Source of the DNA: Gillisia sp. CAL575 | GTDB lineage: Bacteria; Bacteroidota; Bacteroidia; Flavobacteriales; Flavobacteriaceae | Length of the DNA: 64,000 bases | Assembly: GCF_000403785.1 (NCBI RefSeq) | Contig: NZ_APHJ01000024.1 | Span: forward strand, 1 to 64,000 | Direction: 5' to 3' | In this document: piece by piece, positions 34,318 to 42,334 of the stretch | Numbering within the stretch: the stretch's first letter is position 1 | Layout: every line of letters starts with the position of its first letter | Made by a program: the position numbers and the translations under genes | Notes under the pieces: model-generated | Seen by the model: only the letters and a program-made list of their open reading frames with translations | The model's database searches: none | What the model was told of the DNA's origin: nothing

Positions 34318-37300
34318 TTAGAAAATATATCTAAGACCAACTTGCATTTGCCATCTAGAATCTAAACTAAAGTCATTTGTAAAAGTGTTTTTCTGAGATG
34401 GATCAAAACTATATACCGGAGTATTTGTATCATCTACAGAAACACCCAGAGGTTGATCGTTCACAGGCAATTCAATTACTCCCCAATCAGAATTGATTAA
34501 GTTTCCAAGGTTCAATACGTCTAAACTCAACTGGATGGTGTTTGTTCCATTTGCAACCCTAAAGTCGTAATCTTGTAAGAATTTTACATCCCAACGTCCT
34601 CTCCAAGGGCTTAATACGGCATATTTCTCTGCATAATCTCCTCTTCTATCTCTTAAGTAATCATCTTGCTGAATATAAGATTCAAAAGCAAGTCTTTGGG
34701 CTTCCTGCTCTGCATCAGTCCCAGTAAAATTATAACCTGAAAGATCAGATTCGGTAGGAATATAAATCAAATCATTTAATACAGAACCATCATTGTTGAT
34801 GTCTCCAGAATAAGTATAAGAGAATCTACCTCCCTGTGCGTATTCATAAAATGCTCCAAAAGAAGTTCTCCATTGTTTGTTTTCACCATAACTGAAGGAT
34901 TTATTTAGTTGTCCTACGATTCTATGCTTATCTCCATAACGAGATGTTGTACTTACCGCTTCATTCACATTTCCAAATGCCGGGTTTCTATCGTAAGCAT
35001 CACTAGAAATCTCAGCATCTAGGGAACTTGCATCTTCAGCCTCTAAATAATTGTAAGCAATAGTTGCAAACAATCCATTATTAAAAGTCTTTTGTAATTT
35101 AAAAGACCAGTTAAAAGAATACCCAACATCTGTGTTAGAGAAAACATACGCATTGGTAACTCCACCAAATTCGTTAACAGCTCTATCAGAATTTAAATAT
35201 ACCATTCTATTATCTGCTCCATTAAGAGTTCCTGTTGGTGTTGCCAATCCATAGTTTCTTACCATTTGAGAATTCACATCTCTTGTGTAGATGATATCTG
35301 TGGTAGCAAGAATACCGTTTTCAAATTTATAATCGAATCCTAAGTTACTTCGCCATACTTGTGGAAATTGAAAATCTGGTGCAGAAGTAGTGTAAAAGAA
35401 AAAGTTAGGGTTTGCAACTTGGTTTCCAATCCATACGAAAGGTAAACGGCCTGTAAAAATCCCAGTTCCACCTCTTACTTGTAGTGTTTTATTTCCTCTT
35501 ACATCATAGTTAAAACCTAATCTTGGGGAGAATAACAATTTCTTGGAAGGAAGTTCCAGGCTATTTAATTTAGTTTCTGCCCCATTTTCATCAAAATAAG
35601 TGATTCCTGGCTGGTAGTTTCCATCAGGAAAGGTTCCTCCAGCGGCTCTATCAATATTTTCTTGAATCTTGTCTTTTGTATCAAAATATAAAGGCTGATC
35701 TACTCTTAATCCGTAAGTTAATGTAAATTTTTCTGTTGCCTTCCATTTGTCCTGAGCATAGAATGCTAATTGTCCAACATTGGTCTCAGCTAAAGCCCAA
35801 GAATCATTTGAATTATTATTGTCAAATATTCCTTGTGCGTTAGCTAATGCTGCGCCAATAGTTCCGTTATTAATTGCTTCTTCAAAACTTCCAGCTCCAC
35901 CTCTAACACTTGTAAAAGCATCAAAAAATGTACTTATTGGTCCCTGTCCTGCATCAGGATTTCCTCCAAAATCATATAAACCTAAGTTGAAAGAGTTATC
36001 GAATTCAAATTTTTCAAAACTTCCACCAATAGTGATTGTGTGGTTTCCAAGTAGAAAGTTTAGGTTATCTGTTATCTGATAAACATTTTGTTCTAATCTG
36101 TTATTGATAGAAAAAGGCTCATGTCCTGCAACTATATAACGAACTCCATCTTCTTGGATATTAATTGGCGGCGCAGGTGCAGAGAAAGGATCTCTACTAT
36201 CGTCAAAATTCGTATAACCCGCTTGGAATTTGTTAGTGATAGTTCCAGAGAAATTAGAGTTTAATTCCACTAAAAAAGAGCTGATCTTATTATTGATTCT
36301 GTATCCTGAATTTCTAAACTGTAATGTTGTAAGGTCTGGACCCCTTCTACCAATTGCTTCTCTGTTGGCAGGCACATCTCTGGATGCATCCAAAAAGTTG
36401 TAGATAAAAGCTAATCTGTGTTTGTCTGACACATTCCAATCTAATTTGAATAGTCCCTTTGTAGATTCTGTTTTATGAGTATAACCTTCATATGCTCCAG
36501 TATCATAACCTAAAGTTCCTAATTGAGTAGAAACAAAATCAAGATCATCTGCAGTTACCCTAGAAACATTAGATCCAGATAATCCAGGTCTTGATGCTAC
36601 AAAGTTAGATCCTAGATCTTCTCTATCATCTTTTTCAAAATTACCAAATACAAAAAGTTTGTTTTTTATAATTGGTCCTCCAACACTAATTCCATACTGA
36701 GCTTGAGAAAGATCTGGAACAATGATGTCATCTCCGGCCACTTTTCCACCTGTTAAATCCTCGTTTCTATAGAATCCGTAAACTGTACCTTTCCAAGTAT
36801 TAGTTCCACTTTTGGTAACTGCATTTACAGATGCACCAGTAAAACCAGCCTGAGTAACGTCGTAAGGCGCAGTGGAAACCTGAATTTGTTCTATCGCATC
36901 TAAAGAGACTGGTTGTGCGCTGGTCTGTCCTCCAGGTGTTGCTGCATCCAATCCGAATGGATTATTAAAAATAGATCCATCTAAACTGAAATTATTGAAT
37001 TGGTCATTTCTACCTCCAAAAGATCCATTGCTAGAAGCAGTTGGCTCTAACCTGTAAAAATCTGCAGCAGATCTTGTAATAGTTGGCAAGGTTTTTAACT
37101 CTCTACTTCCAATACTAGTCTCTGCACCTGTTCTATCACTGTTAATAATTGCGTTTTTGGCGCTGCTTATTACCACTGCATCTAAGGCTGTAGCATCTGC
37201 AGCCATTGTAACTTCTAAATTAAAAGTTTGACCTAATTTTAGATCTACATCTGTTAAAATATATTCTTTAAAGCCTACAAAACTAATAGTGATGGTATAA

Positions 37301-37524
37301 GGTCCACCAATTCTTAGGTTCAATAAAGTAAATCTCCCATCAAAATTAGTAACAGCACCATATACAGTCCCAGTCGGGGTATGCACTGCTTTTACATTAG
37401 CTCCAGGAAGCACAAGATCTTGAGCTTCATAAACAATACCACTCATTTCTGCTGTAGTTACCTGAGAAAATCCGGTAAAAGACAGCAAAATAGCAGTTAC
37501 AAATAAAAGTAAATTGCGTTTCAT
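34318..37524 (-). CDS. Oar-like TonB-dependent receptor / outer-membrane protein
   Basis: Large outer-membrane protein of 1068 residues, Oar-type. From the Met at 37524 there is a clear signal peptide (MKRNLLLFVTAILLSFTGFSQ), then a carboxypeptidase regulatory-like domain (about 25-115, with GAVTNFDGRFTLLNL), a plug-like domain (SVNAVTKSGTNTWKG, SLDAIEQIQVSTAPYD) and a long barrel ending in F (LRYIF). The Met 15 codons upstream (37569) would overlap the -7 box at 37567-37574 and disrupt the signal, so I reject it. Oar proteins are associated with adhesion, surface development or uptake of large substrates. No partner gene is adjacent, so its ligand is unknown. Confidence 0.92.
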   Translation of the reverse strand: MKRNLLLFVTAILLSFTGFSQVTTAEMSGIVYEAQDLVLPGANVKAVHTPTGTVYGAVTNFDGRFTLLNLRIGGPYTITISFVGFKEYILTDVDLKLGQTFNLEVTMAADATALDAVVISSAKNAIINSDRTGAETSIGSRELKTLPTITRSAADFYRLEPTASSNGSFGGRNDQFNNFSLDGSIFNNPFGLDAATPGGQTSAQPVSLDAIEQIQVSTAPYDVTQAGFTGASVNAVTKSGTNTWKGTVYGFYRNEDLTGGKVAGDDIIVPDLSQAQYGISVGGPIIKNKLFVFGNFEKDDREDLGSNFVASRPGLSGSNVSRVTADDLDFVSTQLGTLGYDTGAYEGYTHKTESTKGLFKLDWNVSDKHRLAFIYNFLDASRDVPANREAIGRRGPDLTTLQFRNSGYRINNKISSFLVELNSNFSGTITNKFQAGYTNFDDSRDPFSAPAPPINIQEDGVRYIVAGHEPFSINNRLEQNVYQITDNLNFLLGNHTITIGGSFEKFEFDNSFNLGLYDFGGNPDAGQGPISTFFDAFTSVRGGAGSFEEAINNGTIGAALANAQGIFDNNNSNDSWALAETNVGQLAFYAQDKWKATEKFTLTYGLRVDQPLYFDTKDKIQENIDRAAGGTFPDGNYQPGITYFDENGAETKLNSLELPSKKLLFSPRLGFNYDVRGNKTLQVRGGTGIFTGRLPFVWIGNQVANPNFFFYTTSAPDFQFPQVWRSNLGFDYKFENGILATTDIIYTRDVNSQMVRNYGLATPTGTLNGADNRMVYLNSDRAVNEFGGVTNAYVFSNTDVGYSFNWSFKLQKTFNNGLFATIAYNYLEAEDASSLDAEISSDAYDRNPAFGNVNEAVSTTSRYGDKHRIVGQLNKSFSYGENKQWRTSFGAFYEYAQGGRFSYTYSGDINNDGSVLNDLIYIPTESDLSGYNFTGTDAEQEAQRLAFESYIQQDDYLRDRRGDYAEKYAVLSPWRGRWDVKFLQDYDFRVANGTNTIQLSLDVLNLGNLINSDWGVIELPVNDQPLGVSVDDTNTPVYSFDPSQKNTFTNDFSLDSRWQMQVGLRYIF

Positions 37525-38104
37525 TTTTAATTTTTTAATTGGTGTGTTATGATTGTTAGTATTTTGCAAAATTACTGTAAAATAATTGTAAAAATTAGCT
37601 CATTGTTGCGAAATAACTAATTAAAACAGGCCTTCGGTTTATCTTAAATTTGACAACATAATAAATTTATAACTTATTGGTTTAAAACAAGTTATATTTA
37701 AAAGTTTGTTTTCTAGTTTTCAGGTATGAAATTATTTATATATATAACCTTTCAAAAAAATTAAATTTTTAAAAATTCTGTGAATTCCACTAGACTAGAA
37801 TTATATATCCTCTTAGCCTTTTTTGAATTTGAGATTACTTGTTATCAAAGATTAAAAATATAATAGACCTAATAAATGAAATACGGAGACTGTCTTATAA
37901 TTCATAAGGGAAGTGAATACATTTAAAAAGCAGATTCATTATTATCAAATTGAACCTTAGACCATTTTTTTGTATTTTTAGTTAATTAATAGTTTGCTAC
38001 CCAAGCACTCACAAAATCCTCAATTTAGGTTGACAAGCCAATTAAAACTACCCTATATTTATTCGAAATAAAATTCAACGACTTGAATTGTAAATACGTA
38101 AGGT
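37525..38104. other. AT-rich intergenic region
   Basis: 580 bp between divergent genes with no supported ORF. It contains the Oar-gene -7 box (37567-37574, minus) and a candidate promoter for the downstream lipoprotein: TTG (38030-38032), 21-bp spacer, TATATTTA (38054-38061). Nothing else stood out. Confidence 0.55.
37567..37574 (-). promoter_or_regulatory. -7 promoter box for the Oar-like gene
   Basis: Minus strand TAATTTTG, a full TAnnTTTG match, 42 bp before the start at 37524. Confidence 0.6.
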
Positions 38105-38599
38105 ATGAATAGTCTTAAATCACCTATATTATTTTTGTTGCTAATAATAGGAATTTCATTTTCCTGCAAAAATGAATCTGAAAATCTAGAAATTGGTTTG
38201 AATGAAAGCATTCTTCATGATGAGCTAGAATATTTAGTGACAGATTTTAACATTTTACCTATAGATAAACATACTAATAGATACAGAATAAAATTTAAAG
38301 TGATTAATAATTCCAAAGTTGCAGAGCACACTTGGAACAACTCGATTGCATACATCGTAGATTCTAAGGGAAATATTTACAATAACAATACAGAGCTTCA
38401 AATCAAACTTAATCAAAGAGAATCTTTTGGATGGCAAGAGGAGTATCACACCCATCCTAATTCGGAAGAAACCACTACCTTAATTTTTGATCTACCAAAA
38501 AATGTTATCCAACCCTTTTTAAAAGTATCAGGGAAATTTATGATAGGTGATGTTTTGGATCTTCACGAGTATAAAAAGATGAAAGTAAAATTGTTTTAA
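38105..38599 (+). CDS. DUF4352-like lipoprotein
   Basis: Small exported lipoprotein of 164 residues, function unknown. It has a lipoprotein signal with lipobox ISFSC (Cys21) and one immunoglobulin-like domain. The pattern IGLNESILHDELEYLVTDF, RIKFKVINNSK and SIAYIVDSKGNIY resembles DUF4352 (TRF/telomeric-repeat-like Ig) domains, which typically read 'single domain extracellular, ligand unknown'. A candidate promoter lies at 38030-38061. It starts a run of small, poorly conserved genes. Confidence 0.6.
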   Translation: MNSLKSPILFLLLIIGISFSCKNESENLEIGLNESILHDELEYLVTDFNILPIDKHTNRYRIKFKVINNSKVAEHTWNNSIAYIVDSKGNIYNNNTELQIKLNQRESFGWQEEYHTHPNSEETTTLIFDLPKNVIQPFLKVSGKFMIGDVLDLHEYKKMKVKLF

Positions 38600-38730
38600 G
38601 GAGGTTTATAATTGAAGAAGTGACAAGAATACCTTTAAGCAAACATGATGTTCAGACATATTTCGATAGTTGACTAAAGGTTTACTTATATGAAGATATC
38701 ATACTTACAATTAGGGAAATTGAACGAATA

Positions 38731-39185
38731 ATGCAAATAAAAGCAACATCCCCAGATGATTATATAGAAAAGATCCCTGAAGATCGTAAAGAAAGTATGT
38801 CCAGATTGAGGACTGTAATAAAAAAAAACTGCCAGAGGGTTTTCAAGAAACGATGAGTTATGGGATGATAGGTTATGTGGTTCCTCACACTATATATCCA
38901 GATGGATATCATTGTAATCCAAAATTACCATTACCTTTTATAAACATTGCATCCCAGAAAAATTTTATTGCAATATATCACATGGGAATTTATGCCAATA
39001 AAGACTTACTAGATTGGTTTACAAGTGAATTCCCTAAACACAGCAATTTAAGGTTGGATATGGGTAAAAGTTGCATAAGATTTAAAAAAACAAAGGATAT
39101 CCCTTTTGAGCTAATTGGAGAACTTACTACAAAAATGACTTGTGAAGAATGGATAAGGATTTACGATTCTAACTTAAAACGTTAG
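38731..39185 (+). pseudogene. DUF1801 protein split by a frameshift at an A9 run
   Basis: DUF1801 (YdhG-like) protein whose reading frame is broken. The ATG at 38731 opens MQIKATSPDDYIEKIPEDRK, the family's N-terminus, but after the A9 run 38820-38828 the frame ends at the TGA at 38854. The rest (SYGMIGYVVPHTIYPDGYHC to WIRIYDSNLKR) continues in the -1 frame from 38853 to 39185. One extra A, or a -1 slip on the A-rich tract, would restore a protein of about 151 residues. The ATG at 38853 inside the downstream part is a normal internal Met, not a likely start. It may be a real mutation, a sequencing indel in a homopolymer, or slippage-dependent expression; the first two are more likely. Confidence 0.8.
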
Positions 39186-39321
39186 TTTCATTAGCTTTTA
39201 TAAGTAAGAACTGTCTAAAGCGGTTATTTTATAAACCCTAATTTGTCTTTTTAGTATATTTCAAAAAAAGTTCTAAATTTACGTAGTGACCAATAATTAT
39301 TTACCCTACAAAAATTCAAAT

Positions 39322-39636
39322 ATGTATAAGTACGGACTTAGCGTAAAATTTAAATCGACTGAGGATAACGGACAGAAATTGTCTTCGGTATTATTAAAAG
39401 CTTCAGAATTAGTGTCGAGAGCCAAAGGATGTCAGCTATATTTAGTAAGTCTAGATGCAGACGAAACAGACACTGTATGGACTACAGAAATCTGGGATTC
39501 CAGAGAGGATCATGAAAATTCCTTATCTGTTATAGGAGTAAAAGAGCTTATTTCTCAAGCCATGCCCTTGCTTGTTGCTCCACCAGAAAGAGTCAAGGAA
39601 ATAAAAATATTAGGAGGCTATGGTATCAATCCATAA
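39322..39636 (+). CDS. Antibiotic-biosynthesis-monooxygenase (ABM) domain protein
   Basis: Small cytoplasmic protein of 104 residues with a dimeric alpha/beta ABM fold. The YGLSVKFKSTEDNGQKLSSV strand-helix, GCQLYLVSLDADETDTVWTTEIWDS and the HENSL helix match quinol-monooxygenase/YgiN-type proteins, which act on small aromatic or quinone substrates; no substrate can be inferred. A GTG 12 codons upstream (39286) is in frame, but the ATG at 39322 fits the family N-terminus better. It stands between the frameshifted DUF1801 gene and the small membrane-protein/ABC pair. Confidence 0.8.
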   Translation: MYKYGLSVKFKSTEDNGQKLSSVLLKASELVSRAKGCQLYLVSLDADETDTVWTTEIWDSREDHENSLSVIGVKELISQAMPLLVAPPERVKEIKILGGYGINP

Positions 39637-39871
39637 CCACGTCATATTAAAATTGATTTATCAAATTCTTATTTGAAAGAGCTAAGAACCATATTTATTA
39701 CATCTTTATCTTTTGGTTTTTAGAAAACATTCCCTTTGCTGCGGCGCCGTGCTTATTAGTATATATCGTATATAAAAGAATAAAATAATCCTGTATAATT
39801 TTATAAAAAAAACTGTAATAATTAAAAATCCTACATTCAATCAATTAACTTTAATTCCAATTACCTAGAGA

Positions 39872-40150
39872 ATGAATGTCAAAGCAATTTGGAGCTATTA
39901 TATAGATATTAATATCGTTAATTTAGTTTTCTCCTTTTTCATTATGTTTTTATTCAATAGATATTGGGGCATCTTCATGTTCTGCACTCTTGGGATTTTT
40001 GTTGGACGGTTTGCCTTTAAATATTTTAAAAATAACGAGTACAATCTTTACTACAACCTGGGTTTTAATAAATTGAAATTGCTTAAAATAGTCTGGGTAC
40101 TAAATCTTATTGTTGCCATCCCGCTATTAATAATTGCTTTAATTTTATAA
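39872..40150 (+). CDS. Small three-helix membrane protein next to an ABC ATPase
   Basis: Hydrophobic protein of 92 residues that I do not recognise. Three membrane segments are visible: about 12-32 (NIVNLVFSFFIMFLF), 33-50 (IFMFCTLGIFVGRFAF) and 72-92 (IVWVLNLIVAIPLLIIALIL). A short charged loop FKYFKNNEYNLYYNLGFNKLK separates the second and third. Its stop is 3 bp before the ABC ATPase start, so the two are translationally linked. It may be a minimal membrane partner of that ATPase, but it is far shorter than usual ABC permeases. Confidence 0.65.
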   Translation: MNVKAIWSYYIDINIVNLVFSFFIMFLFNRYWGIFMFCTLGIFVGRFAFKYFKNNEYNLYYNLGFNKLKLLKIVWVLNLIVAIPLLIIALIL

Positions 40151-40153
40151 AGC

Positions 40154-40822
40154 ATGGGACATCTTCTGGAAATAAACGAAGCGCATAAATATTTTGGTCA
40201 AAAAAGGATTTTGGAGAATATTTCTTTCGAACTAAACACTGGAGATATTCTGGGAGTCTTCGGAAGAAATGGCTGCGGAAAATCTTCGCTATTAAAGTTG
40301 ATATTTGGAACTTTATCTGCAAACAAAATCCAAATTAAATTTGATTCAGAAATAATTGAGGCCAAAGAAATAATTCCACGGCAACTCGTTGCTTATCTTC
40401 CACAGGACAGTTTTTTGCCTAAAGGAATAAAAGTTAGGGATATCATTCCTCTTTTTTGCGATGATGAAGAAAAGCAAAACAAAGTTTTCTACGCTCCCGG
40501 TGTTTCAAAATTCGATAATACTAAAATCGGAAAGCTTTCTATGGGACAATTGAGGTATTTGGAAACATTATTGGTAGGTTCTCTGGATCATCCGTTTATT
40601 ATGCTAGATGAACCATTTTCTATGTTAGAGCCACTATATAAAGAACTTCTCAAAGAGCTTTTAAGAAAATTAAGTAAAACAAAGGGCATCATTATTACAG
40701 ATCATTATTATCATGATATTTTGGACATTACAAATGCAAATTTTCTTATAAAAGACGGGAATAGAATAGAAATTTCAGAAAAAATTGATCTGGAAAAGAA
40801 CGGATATCTCTCATCTAATTAA
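40154..40822 (+). CDS. ABC transporter ATP-binding protein without a usual permease
   Basis: ATPase subunit of an ABC transporter, 222 residues, a complete nucleotide-binding domain. Walker A GRNGCGKS (37-44), Q-loop Gln84 (YLPQDS), signature LSMGQ (128-132, with Met in place of the first Gly), Walker B FIMLDEP with catalytic Glu153, and switch His184 (ITDHYYHD) are all intact, so it should hydrolyse ATP. Only the 92-residue membrane protein upstream (gap 3 bp) is available as partner. The substrate cannot be guessed. It converges with the DUF6503 lipoprotein gene. Confidence 0.88.
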   Translation: MGHLLEINEAHKYFGQKRILENISFELNTGDILGVFGRNGCGKSSLLKLIFGTLSANKIQIKFDSEIIEAKEIIPRQLVAYLPQDSFLPKGIKVRDIIPLFCDDEEKQNKVFYAPGVSKFDNTKIGKLSMGQLRYLETLLVGSLDHPFIMLDEPFSMLEPLYKELLKELLRKLSKTKGIIITDHYYHDILDITNANFLIKDGNRIEISEKIDLEKNGYLSSN

Positions 40823-40866
40823 AACTTTCCGCCTCAATACCTATTATTTTAGTCTCAGGTAGTAGT

Positions 40867-41619
40867 CTAAGATTTTTTCAGCTTTACATGAACATCTGTA
40901 GTCTCAATTTTAGAAAGTAATTTTAATTTACCTTCTTCAAATAATTCATCAAGTTGACATAGATCGGTGTTAAAATCGTCTTGAGTATAATTTTTATAAT
41001 CTACAAACCTAATTCCTTCGATAACACGCGGATTATAAGCTTCTCTAAAACGAAGTCCGCCTTCATTTATATGAAACTTATAAGCAAGATAATCTATAGT
41101 AAAATTCTCTTTATGGATCCAATATAAAAATTCATCATGATGATCTGTTCCTCCTCCATTCTGACTAAAAGTAACTTTCAATTGGTAATAGGGCATTCCA
41201 TTAATTTCTGCATCCCCCACTAATTTCTTGTTAACCGCTTTGTCATTTAAACCATATGGTAAATGTGCGAAGTAATGAACCGAATTTATACTCCCTGTAT
41301 ATTTAACAACCATACTATCTGGCACAGTGATTAAACTATCATTTAAGAATCTTTTATAACCAGTGTTACTTACTACATCAAGAATGGTATCTATCCCAAG
41401 AGAATCAATAATTTCACGTTCTAAAAGGAACTCTCCACCATTTCTAACACTTTTATATTGGTTATCTCGAAATTTAAAATCAATGCTTGCATTTTTGTAA
41501 ATATCACCACCAGCAGTAGCTATTGTTTTATTGATGATCTCATCTGCAGACAACTGCTCTTTTTCATTTTGGCAGGAAGCAAATAGCAGTAATATGGCTA
41601 ATATTGAAAGGTATCTCAT
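40867..41619 (-). CDS. DUF6503 lipoprotein
   Basis: Exported lipoprotein of 250 residues, typical of Flavobacteriaceae. It has a lipoprotein signal with lipobox LFASC (Cys16), then a LolA/LppX-like half-barrel: ADEIINKTIATAGGDIYKNA, SIDFKFRDNQYKSVRNGG, PYYQLKVTFSQNGGGTDHHDEF and the FRIEAYNPR-like strand GGLRFREAYNPRVIEGIRF. This pattern matches DUF6503; the fold suggests binding of a lipid or hydrophobic molecule, which has not been shown here. Monocistronic. Confidence 0.75.
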   Translation of the reverse strand: MRYLSILAILLLFASCQNEKEQLSADEIINKTIATAGGDIYKNASIDFKFRDNQYKSVRNGGEFLLEREIIDSLGIDTILDVVSNTGYKRFLNDSLITVPDSMVVKYTGSINSVHYFAHLPYGLNDKAVNKKLVGDAEINGMPYYQLKVTFSQNGGGTDHHDEFLYWIHKENFTIDYLAYKFHINEGGLRFREAYNPRVIEGIRFVDYKNYTQDDFNTDLCQLDELFEEGKLKLLSKIETTDVHVKLKKS

Positions 41620-41809
41620 AATTCAGTTAAAATAGGCGCTAAGATAAAAAAATTAACACAATAGAAGTTTTATAATCTAGCATATCACTATTCTAAGACT
41701 ATAATTTTCTTAAATCCTTACATCTAATATAATTTGTCCCTAATTAATTAGAACGAAGCAATCTTGAAACTTTACAAAATCATTATAGGAATTTCTAAAG
41801 AAACCTTCC

Positions 41810-41817
41810 TACTTTTG
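41810..41817 (+). promoter_or_regulatory. -7 promoter box for smpB
   Basis: TACTTTTG, a full TAnnTTTG match, ending 7 bp before the ATG at 41825, so the smpB leader is very short. No clear -33. Confidence 0.55.
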
Positions 41818-41824
41818 TGCCTCT

Positions 41825-42280
41825 ATGAAGAATACCATCAACATAAAGAACCGTAAAGCGAAATTTGAATATGAATTTCTGGAAACCTATGTAGCAGGAA
41901 TAAAACTTGCCGGGACAGAGATCAAAGCAATTCGATTAGGGAAAGCGTCTATTACAGAAAGTTTTTGTGAGTTCCAGAATAATGAACTCTTTGTAATAAA
42001 TATGCATGTAGAAGAATATTCTCACGCCACACACTTTAATCATAATCCCAAAAGTGAGCGTAAACTTCTTCTGCAAAAGCGAGAGCTTAAAAAGTTGGAG
42101 AAAGAAGTTAAGAATACTGGCTTAACTATTATTCCCATCAGACTCTTTATTAATGATCGCGGAATAGCAAAGCTTAAAATCACCTTAGCTAAAGGTAAGA
42201 AGTTATACGATAAGCGAGAAACAATGAAAGACAGAGACAATAAACGTAGCTTAGATCGAATTAAAAAAGAGTTTAATTAA
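41825..42280 (+). CDS. smpB: tmRNA-binding protein SmpB
   Basis: RNA-binding partner of tmRNA in trans-translation, rescuing ribosomes stalled on truncated mRNAs. The 151-residue length is normal. Motifs are INIKNRKAKFEYEFLETYVAGIKLAGTEIKAIR (here spread over residues 5-37), the HATHFNHNPKSERKLLL segment and the basic C-terminal tail KKLYDKRETMKDRDNKR that enters the decoding centre. ssrA was not seen in this window. The gene is short-leadered and precedes the DUF5686 gene by about 55 bp. Confidence 0.97.
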   Translation: MKNTINIKNRKAKFEYEFLETYVAGIKLAGTEIKAIRLGKASITESFCEFQNNELFVINMHVEEYSHATHFNHNPKSERKLLLQKRELKKLEKEVKNTGLTIIPIRLFINDRGIAKLKITLAKGKKLYDKRETMKDRDNKRSLDRIKKEFN

Positions 42281-42334
42281 GCTAATCCCGCATTCCTTTT
42301 ATTTAGCTATTTTGCAGAAATAAATCCTCTGCTT

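Noticed and set aside
38853-39185. Independent 110-residue protein starting at 38853
   Set aside because: The family N-terminus is encoded just upstream in another frame (38731-38819), so this is the second part of a frameshifted DUF1801 gene rather than a separate gene.
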